A stretch of 9,257 nucleotides of DNA, from positions 1-9,257 of the forward strand of contig JAFLZE010000037.1 in the NCBI GenBank assembly GCA_029785685.1, in the 5' to 3' direction. Shown in pieces: positions 4,889 through 9,257 of the stretch; the first letter of the stretch is position 1; every line of letters begins with the position of its first letter. The stretch comes from Nitrososphaerota archaeon (GTDB lineage: Archaea > Thermoproteota > Nitrososphaeria > Nitrososphaerales > UBA183). Made by a program: the position numbers and the translations under genes. The notes beneath the pieces are model-generated. The model did not search any database, had not been told where the DNA came from, and saw only the letters and a program-made list of their open reading frames with translations.

Positions 4889-5934
4889 GTGCAGGAGCCT
4901 CTGATGCCGCAAGGCGTTTAGCAGACGATGTTTCGGGCGCGGTGTTTGCCGTTTCAGAGGTGCAGGAGCCTCTGATGCCGCAAGGCGTTTAGCAGAAGAG
5001 CGAGGGCACTAAGACGAACATCGTCTGAGTCGTGCAGGAGCCTCTGATGCCGCAAGGCGTTTAGCAGCTATTGCACCAGCCACAAAAGATACCATTGGGC
5101 GACGTGCAGGAGCCTCTGATGCCGCAAGGCGTTTAGCAGGAGAGTGTAGAATATGCGACAGGGACTGAGACGACGTGCAGGAGCCTCTGATGCCGCAAGG
5201 CGTTTAGCAGATGGAGGGATAGGCGGTGAGGTAGTATTGGATGATAGTGCAGGAGCCTCTGATGCCGCAAGGCGTTTAGCAGCTGCTGTCCATCGCCCCT
5301 CTCGCCCTCGGCCTGCTCCGTGCAGGAGCCTCTGATGCCGCAAGGCGTTTAGCAGCTCATGTCGTGGTGCTCATGCCCTGCGAAAGCTGGAGTGCAGGAG
5401 CCTCTGATGCCGCAAGGCGTTTAGCAGGACCTTCAACGAGCCTTGGGCGGTTTTCGTGTTAGGTGCAGGAGCCTCTGATGCCGCAAGGCGTTTAGCAGAT
5501 GAACGCGTGCGGGATTACAGACTTCACCCAAGTGCAGGAGCCTCTGATGCCGCAAGGCGTTTAGCAGGGATGGAAAACGACTGACATGGTCAGCCAAGTC
5601 TATGCGTGCAGGAGCCTCTGATGCCGCAAGGCGTTTAGCAGGAACGTTGAGCATATCCAATGCGGCATTTTTCCCAATATGTGCAGGAGCCTCTGATGCC
5701 GCAAGGCGTTTAGCAGTATATGTGTGGCTCATTGCATTTGGGATTGTTACAGTGCAGGAGCCTCTGATGCCGCAAGGCGTTTAGCAGCTTCGGACAGAGC
5801 TGGCGGTGGCCGAGCATCTTCAAGACGTGCAGGAGCCTCTGATGCCGCAAGGCGTTTAGCAGCCGATAGAGACGGGAACGCTCTCTGTCTCCTGTACCGT
5901 GCAGGAGCCTCTGATGCCGCAAGGCGTTTAGGAG
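4889..5934 (+). CRISPR. CRISPR array 2: 15 repeats, 14 spacers, read rightward
   Basis: Fifteen 36-base repeats start at 4889, 4960, 5032, 5104, 5175, 5247, 5320, 5392, 5463, 5532, 5606, 5681, 5752, 5827 and 5899. Spacers are 33-39 bases (35,36,36,35,36,37,36,35,33,38,39,35,39,36). All repeats have the loop GCAA. Only the last differs, with C-to-G at position 34 (TTAGGAG), the usual erosion at the leader-distal end, which fixes the leader on the left. The hairpin AUGCC-GCAA-GGCGU is followed by UUUAGCAG; cleavage after the 4-bp core stem (UGCC/GGCG) would leave an 8-base 5' tag as in Cas6 systems. It is the exact inverse of the array 1 repeat. I could not identify the origin of any spacer. 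Confidence 0.98.
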
Positions 5935-6183
5935 TCTGGGGCGTCATCTGCCACCTTATGAGATTCTAAGCGCGCTGACAGCCTTACTTCGACCTCTGAC
6001 GGGGGTCGCCCGGATTCGAGGGTTTACGTGCAAATCCATCCCTTATGCGAGCGGCTCGACTCAATATGCATAAATCGATTAATGGGCCCGCATCAGATGG
6101 ACGGGTCACGGATGGACGGCTTCGGCGCGCGAAAGTGGTAAGAACTTCTTTAAGCCTGGAGCCGTGGGACGACGGCACTTCGA
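5935..6183. other. Intergenic region with a tRNA-3'-like remnant and a promoter
   Basis: No gene is seen. On the minus strand 6002-6019 reads TCGAATCCGGGCGACCCC, similar to the T loop, T stem and acceptor end of a tRNA, but the 5' side of the T stem does not pair. It aligns at 15 of 18 positions with the clearer fragment at 6759-6776. Near the right end CTTTAAG (about 6148-6154) is a plausible plus-strand TATA box, some 30 bases before the VOC start, implying a nearly leaderless transcript. Confidence 0.4.
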
Positions 6184-6624
6184 ATGAAGAAACTGCCTCT
6201 GTTACGGGTCGCCGAAGTGGCCTTCCTTACTACAATGACCAAGGAATGCGCCAAATTCTACCGAAAGATCGGGCTCGAATTTCCGGTTCGTCCGAACAAG
6301 AAACACATTCATTTCGCTGACGTAGGCGAACAATATTTCGGCTTTGCCCACGAAGACAGAGGATTCATGAGCGGGTATGGAGACGAAATGGTCAAGGTCC
6401 CTCTGCACGTTGCGTTCGAAGTCCAACCTGACAAGTTAGACGAGTGCATTCGATTCCTGGAGCGCGAGGGTGTAAAGTGCAGCCCCAAAATCGAAAACTC
6501 GAGAGGCTGGCACGGCTCTCAACGGGCATGGAGCACATACTTCTCAGACCCGGCGGGCAACATCATGGAGTTGTGGGCGCCACAAAGGCGAACGCGGAAT
6601 CCGCCTTCGCCGGGGGCGGATTGA
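6184..6624 (+). CDS. VOC (glyoxalase/bleomycin-resistance fold) protein
   Basis: A 146-residue single-domain vicinal-oxygen-chelate protein. The first beta-alpha-beta-beta-beta module runs about residues 9-58 (VAEVAFLTTMTKECAKFYRK, IGLEF), the second about 72-132 (VPLHVAFEV, then STYFSDPAGNIMELW, the classic VOC ending). Likely metal-ligand positions are E11, H75 and E129; the first is Glu where His is common. The domain occurs in glyoxalase I, dioxygenases and resistance proteins, and the substrate cannot be told here. The ATG at 6184 is the first in frame and lies just downstream of a TATA-like box with almost no leader. The basic, proline-rich tail (residues 133-146) is dispensable-looking. 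The gene stands alone, bracketed by two tRNA-3'-like sequences. Confidence 0.85.
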   Translation: MKKLPLLRVAEVAFLTTMTKECAKFYRKIGLEFPVRPNKKHIHFADVGEQYFGFAHEDRGFMSGYGDEMVKVPLHVAFEVQPDKLDECIRFLEREGVKCSPKIENSRGWHGSQRAWSTYFSDPAGNIMELWAPQRRTRNPPSPGAD

Positions 6625-6757
6625 CCTGGAAGCGAGCTACGCGCTGTCTGATGCCATTGCCCGTGTCGTCTGGTGACGCCACCTGGTCGCACATCGAGCA
6701 GAATGCCGGAGTCAAGCCCTTCCTGCCGAACAAGGCACATAGCTTGCCCATTAAAGT

Positions 6758-6800
6758 TGGGGTCGGCCGGACTTGAACCAGCGGTCTTGGGTAGGTTGGA
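6758..6800 (-). pseudogene. 3' fragment of a tRNA gene (possible att site)
   Basis: On the minus strand a good tRNA 3' end is readable: T stem GCTGG/CCGGC around loop TTCAAGT (6766-6782), then acceptor strand CGACCCC (6759-6765) and discriminator A (6758). The preceding bases CCCAAGACC look like an anticodon-stem and variable-loop remnant. A matching 5' acceptor strand GGGGTCG and a D arm are absent upstream, so the gene is not complete. tRNA 3' fragments of this kind are typical scars of integrase-mediated insertion. The 133 bases between the VOC stop and this fragment hold nothing recognisable. Confidence 0.55.
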
Positions 6801-6844
6801 CCTCTGCGCGTGTCAGCAGTGAAACATGACGAACTCGGTTACAA

Positions 6845-6969
6845 GGGTATTCGAAGCGGAGCTTGCGCGATTGCTTCGACCAGCGAAGTAAAATCCCAGG
6901 AGCTCCACGCTAGTAGGAAATTTTTCGCGGTAGGAATTCCTTAATAGCAGGAGCCTCTCTTCGTCCGGC
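6845..6969 (+). promoter_or_regulatory. Promoter/operator region of vapBC with inverted repeats
   Basis: TCGAAGC (6851-6857) and GCTTCGA (6873-6879) form a perfect 7-bp inverted repeat, with a competing hairpin CTTCG-ACCAG-CGAAG (6874-6888). VapB-family proteins usually bind such palindromes to repress their own operon, so an operator is plausible. TTAATA (about 6941-6946) lies some 25 bases before the GTG start, consistent with a TATA box and leaderless transcription. GCAGGAGCCTCT (6947-6958), between the box and the start, is identical to positions 3-14 of the CRISPR repeat. Confidence 0.45.
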
Positions 6970-7191
6970 GTGACCCAAGAAGTAGTTGTGACGAGGCGTG
7001 GGCAGACTACAATCCCGACGAAGGTCAGACGCAAGCTGGGAATCCAAGAAGGGACAAGGTTGAAAGTGGAGGCGGAAGGTGGCAGGGTCATACTTACGAA
7101 AGTGCCGTCCCTCTTCGACTTGGCTGGAACGAGCAAACTGAGCAGGGACGAGGCGTTCGAGCGGCTAGACAGAATGAGGGAAGAAGAGTAA
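6970..7191 (+). CDS. vapB: AbrB/SpoVT-type antitoxin (VapB-like)
   Basis: A 73-residue protein. Residues 4-45 (VVVTRRGQTTIPTKVRRKLG, then GTRLKVEAEGGRVILTKV) are a swapped-hairpin AbrB domain, which dimerises and binds DNA. The remaining charged helix (DLAGTSKLSRDEAFERLDRMREEE) has the usual form of the C-terminal tail that neutralises a PIN toxin. The start is GTG at 6970, the first possible codon giving a normal domain start; no Shine-Dalgarno sequence is needed if the message is leaderless. The stop overlaps the toxin start in TAATG, so the two are translationally coupled. It is expected to repress its own promoter together with the toxin. Confidence 0.88.
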   Translation: MTQEVVVTRRGQTTIPTKVRRKLGIQEGTRLKVEAEGGRVILTKVPSLFDLAGTSKLSRDEAFERLDRMREEE

Positions 7192-7559
7192 TGCTCTTCG
7201 ACACCAGATACTTCTGGGCAGTGTTCACTTCGAAGAGCCCCGAAGAGACGAGCAGACTGAAGACTCTGCTCGAAAAGTCGAAGTCTGCCTTCGCCTCATC
7301 AGTCACGATCTACGAGGTATACAAGCTCACCCTGGCCGGCGAAGGCAGGGCTGTCGCCAAATTGAGAACCGATACCATTGAAAAGGAATTCGACGTGATT
7401 GACATTGACAAGGAAATAGCCGAGCAGGGAGCCGAAATCAGCCACAGGCTCCATGTCCCGATGGCCGATGCGCTCATCATGGCGACTTCGAAGCGACTTC
7501 GCCTTCCTTGCGTGACTGACGATACACATTTCGCCGAAGTAAAGAAAGTCTGGATTTGA
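7191..7559 (+). CDS. vapC: PIN-domain toxin ribonuclease (VapC-like)
   Basis: A 122-residue single PIN domain, the normal size for VapC. The acidic catalytic set is present: D4 (LFDTRYF), E42 (TIYEVYKL), D93 (PMADALIMATS) and D110/D111 (CVTDDTHF). VapC proteins are Mg-dependent endoribonucleases that cut tRNA or rRNA and block translation when the antitoxin decays. The ATG overlaps the antitoxin stop by one base. Nothing in the sequence suggests inactivation. The target RNA cannot be predicted from the sequence. Confidence 0.9.
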   Translation: MLFDTRYFWAVFTSKSPEETSRLKTLLEKSKSAFASSVTIYEVYKLTLAGEGRAVAKLRTDTIEKEFDVIDIDKEIAEQGAEISHRLHVPMADALIMATSKRLRLPCVTDDTHFAEVKKVWI

Positions 7560-7909
7560 ACCGATTCCGCGAAGTTCTAGAGTTACGGGCAGAGCGCCAG
7601 ACGAGGTAGTCCCGCTGCCAGGCGAATGTGCCCTGTGGGGAGGGCGACGTCCAGACAGAGAACTAACCTGTCCGACCCAAGTTCATGAGCAGGGCTGACA
7701 CGCCGATGGCGAAGACCTTCAAATGTGGACTTCCGTGACTCGCAGCTCAGGTGAGCAGACGGGAGAGACCAGGTTGAATGGCGATCCGTCCGACTCTACG
7801 TCCTTGCACGTGTCGCCCGGGTCTGAGCTAATCGACACTTTCCCTTCCTTCCAAGAGTACTGGGAAGCGACAAGGAAGGCTTGCGGCTCCAGGGGAACGT
7901 CTTTCGAGA
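7560..7909. other. Intergenic region without a convincing gene
   Basis: Frames in this stretch are short, rich in Ser, Arg and Gly, and match no family. It separates the rightward vapBC operon from the leftward membrane-protein gene, so it should contain the ends of both transcripts. I see no strong hairpin with a T-run. Confidence 0.4.
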
Positions 7910-8323
7910 TCAGATGGCGAAGCGGAGGAACGCGGCGAAAGCATACGCTGGGACGGCGAAGTAGACGAACTCGTGCTTGAGGAACCCCCACCCCTTCCCC
8001 CGCCAGGCGTAGTCTATGGTCAGGTCGACCATGAGGCAGTCGACGGACACGAGGACCGTCCCGGCGAGGCCGGTCCAGAGGAGGCTCCATACAATCTGCA
8101 CGAAGCCCAAGAGCACCAGAAAAGCGACGCCGATGTAAGCCAGGGGGAGCCCCACGAACAGGAATCTCCTGTGATGCAGGCGGTGCCGCCCAAGGAAGAA
8201 TGGCATTGCGACCCCCCTCTGGAACATGGCGTTGCCGAAGCGGTCCAGCGCAGACGCCACGGCGACGACGGCAAAGAACCCGACCGTGACCCCGAACAAC
8301 AGATGAGTATGGATGGCTAACAC
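7910..8323 (-). CDS. Four-helix integral membrane protein of unknown function
   Basis: A 137-residue protein with four hydrophobic segments at about residues 8-26, 55-75, 76-98 and 117-135. The loops are short and charged. Between the first two helices lies RHRLHHRRF (46-54), a His-rich basic loop, and between the last two MVDLTIDYAWRGKGWGF. The acidic D95 and D100 within or next to helix 3, together with the histidines, could bind metal or protons; this is inference, and no family is recognised. The start is GTG at 8323, directly after an in-frame TGA, so no longer form is possible. A good TATA box lies 40-47 bases upstream. An Arg/Pro-rich frame overlapping it on the same strand is a shadow. 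Confidence 0.7.
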   Translation of the reverse strand: MLAIHTHLLFGVTVGFFAVVAVASALDRFGNAMFQRGVAMPFFLGRHRLHHRRFLFVGLPLAYIGVAFLVLLGFVQIVWSLLWTGLAGTVLVSVDCLMVDLTIDYAWRGKGWGFLKHEFVYFAVPAYAFAAFLRFAI

Positions 8324-8362
8324 TCAGCACGCCCCCACGTTGTATGAGGGACTCCTGTGCTT

Positions 8363-8370
8363 CTATAAAG
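8363..8370 (-). promoter_or_regulatory. TATA box of the membrane-protein gene
   Basis: On the minus strand CTTTATAG is a near-ideal archaeal TATA element. Transcription would begin about 25 bases downstream, leaving a short leader before the GTG at 8323 that contains the G-run GGGGG as a possible ribosome binding site. Confidence 0.55.
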
Positions 8371-8430
8371 AGTTACCAATTCAGGTTCTGTTAACTCTCC
8401 GGCTTACGGGTCAGGGCGTTAAGCGTCGGC

Positions 8431-8634
8431 TCAATCCCCAATCGCGATGCCGCAAAGTGGCCCGCATTCGAGACAATAGGAGTGGAAGGTGAGATGAGGG
8501 CCTTTGTCAATCAGGCCAAGCGTTTCCCCAAAATACTCCTCATCCCTCTTGATTTCCCGACCGCATCTATGACACACATGTGGTATCCTCGCCTCTCGCC
8601 GGATGAGATATTTCGCCTTCTCATATTTTCCCAT
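8431..8634 (-). CDS. Small zinc-binding protein with two CxxC knuckles
   Basis: A 67-residue protein. C21-x2-C24 (HVCHRCGREIKRDEEYFGE) and H51-x2-C54-x2-C57 (FHSYCLECG), plus C61, look like a two-knuckle treble-clef or zinc-ribbon domain: the C-x2-C-x3-I-x3-E-E-Y pattern is common in small archaeal zinc fingers. The basic N-terminus (MGKYEKAKYLIRREARI) could bind nucleic acid. The ATG at 8634 has GGAG about nine bases upstream. It lies between the Fic-family gene and the membrane-protein gene on the same strand and may be transcribed with the former, 70 bases away. It is probably a regulator or nucleic-acid-binding accessory, not an enzyme. Confidence 0.75.
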   Translation of the reverse strand: MGKYEKAKYLIRREARIPHVCHRCGREIKRDEEYFGETLGLIDKGPHLTFHSYCLECGPLCGIAIGD

Positions 8635-8704
8635 GCCCTCTTACTCCCATAGGAACTGACTTTGGGGTGTTCTGGATTAGGGTTCTTTGGCGTTCTCGTA
8701 GCAA

Positions 8705-9257
8705 CTAGCGGATGAACTCTCCAATCTTCGCTAGCGCGACTGTGTTCCACATAGTGAAGCCAAGCACCCAAATGACCTCGGAAGTCAGGTTGGTTTGCCG
8801 ACGACGAGTCAAGTGGTAAAATATCCTCATCAAGGCGCCTTGCGAAACGTGGGGAGTAAGCCAGTTCCTGATTCTTACGACCTCTTCTTCTACGGAGTGG
8901 TCTTTGGTGTCTAGGCATCGAACCGCGACACTCTTGGTAAATTCAGGTGCGTCTTCTGGTATGTCGAAGGAGTATCCATTCATAAAGAGGAAATAGGACG
9001 TTGCAACTAGCGACGTCCGCTTGTTCCCGTCCGCGAAGGGGTGGAAAGAGATGAAGGAGTAAAGGATCGCCGATGCCCTCGTCTCCAAGGTCGGGAACGG
9101 TATTATCCTGTGGGTATCCGTCCTTGAGAATTCGATGCAGGCGTCAATCATCCCCTTGGATGTACCGTATCCGCTCACGCCTCTCTGTCGAATTATGATG
9201 TCGTGGATGTTCTCGATTTCGTCGCGCCGTGGATAGATGAATGGGTCGGTTTGTGTC
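8705..9257 (-). CDS. Fic/Doc-family protein, N-terminus beyond the window edge
   Basis: The frame is open to the right edge, so the gene is partial; 183 residues are visible. The first of these read DPFIYPRRDEIENIHDIIIRQRG, which is the N-terminal helix of Fic/Doc domains and shows that GTG at 9178 is internal. The signature HPFADGNKRT lies at about visible residues 72-81. The Lys in G-N-K-R and the lack of a final Arg resemble Doc, a phosphotransferase that inactivates EF-Tu, more than AMP-transferring Fic enzymes (HxFxxGNGRxxR). No inhibitory (S/T)xxxE(G/N) helix is seen. A C-terminal extension of about 60 residues follows the domain. No antitoxin is visible; it would have to lie to the right, or the zinc protein downstream might take that role. 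Confidence 0.87.
   Translation of the reverse strand, partial: TQTDPFIYPRRDEIENIHDIIIRQRGVSGYGTSKGMIDACIEFSRTDTHRIIPFPTLETRASAILYSFISFHPFADGNKRTSLVATSYFLFMNGYSFDIPEDAPEFTKSVAVRCLDTKDHSVEEEVVRIRNWLTPHVSQGALMRIFYHLTRRRQTNLTSEVIWVLGFTMWNTVALAKIGEFIR

Noticed and set aside
5068..5947. Several 60-99 residue frames across array 2 on both strands
   Set aside because: Same cause as in array 1; the peptides consist of translated repeats and spacers.
6647..6655. TCTGATGCC, a 9-base match to the CRISPR repeat
   Set aside because: A match of nine bases is expected by chance in a window of this size.
7719..8330. 203-residue minus-strand frame covering the membrane-protein gene
   Set aside because: Arg/Pro/Gly-rich with no domain; the overlapping 137-residue frame has four clean hydrophobic helices and a TATA box at the right distance.

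Overview
The window looks like an accessory region of a moderately GC-rich archaeal chromosome or large archaeal element. The signs are TATA-like boxes about 25-32 bases before several starts, GTG and TTG starts, a tRNA-Gly without an encoded CCA, an AbrB-type antitoxin with a PIN toxin, and an archaeal-looking CRISPR locus. I cannot assign a phylum from the sequence alone.

Layout, left to right. On the minus strand (1-2242) lie the remains of a co-directional operon: a gene truncated at its 5' end (2006-2242), a helical protein of unknown function (1210-1980), a 336-residue protein with a possible Mrr-like nuclease core (136-1146), and perhaps the start of another gene at the edge. The truncated gene ends where the 3' end of a DDE transposase (2240-2495, plus strand) begins, so a mobile element has damaged this side. 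Next come a NYN-domain (LabA-like) RNase gene whose last codons lie inside a tRNA-Gly(UCC) gene, and about 400 bases of hairpin-rich noncoding DNA.

The centre (3523-5934) holds two CRISPR arrays with the same 36-base repeat in opposite orientations: 14 repeats on the left, read leftward, and 15 on the right, read rightward, with 27 spacers of 33-39 bases. Between them sit a cas2 gene, which appears to have lost one base near its start, and a very G-rich leader for the right array. No cas1, cas6 or effector gene is visible. In the inferred crRNA strand the repeat forms a short stem with a GNAA (GNRA-type) loop, followed by exactly 8 bases to the repeat end, which fits Cas6-type processing in a type I or III system. 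In the left array the one variable loop base switches G, C, T, G, T in blocks along the array, while the right array is uniform.

The right side (5935-9257) carries a VOC/glyoxalase-fold protein flanked by two tRNA-3'-end-like sequences, a VapBC toxin-antitoxin pair with a 12-base match to the CRISPR repeat in its promoter region, and a minus-strand group: a four-helix membrane protein, a small zinc-binding protein and a Fic/Doc-family protein cut by the window edge. NYN, PIN and Fic proteins, CRISPR arrays, a transposase remnant and tRNA fragments together suggest a defence or genomic-island setting. The arrays would depend on cas genes located elsewhere.
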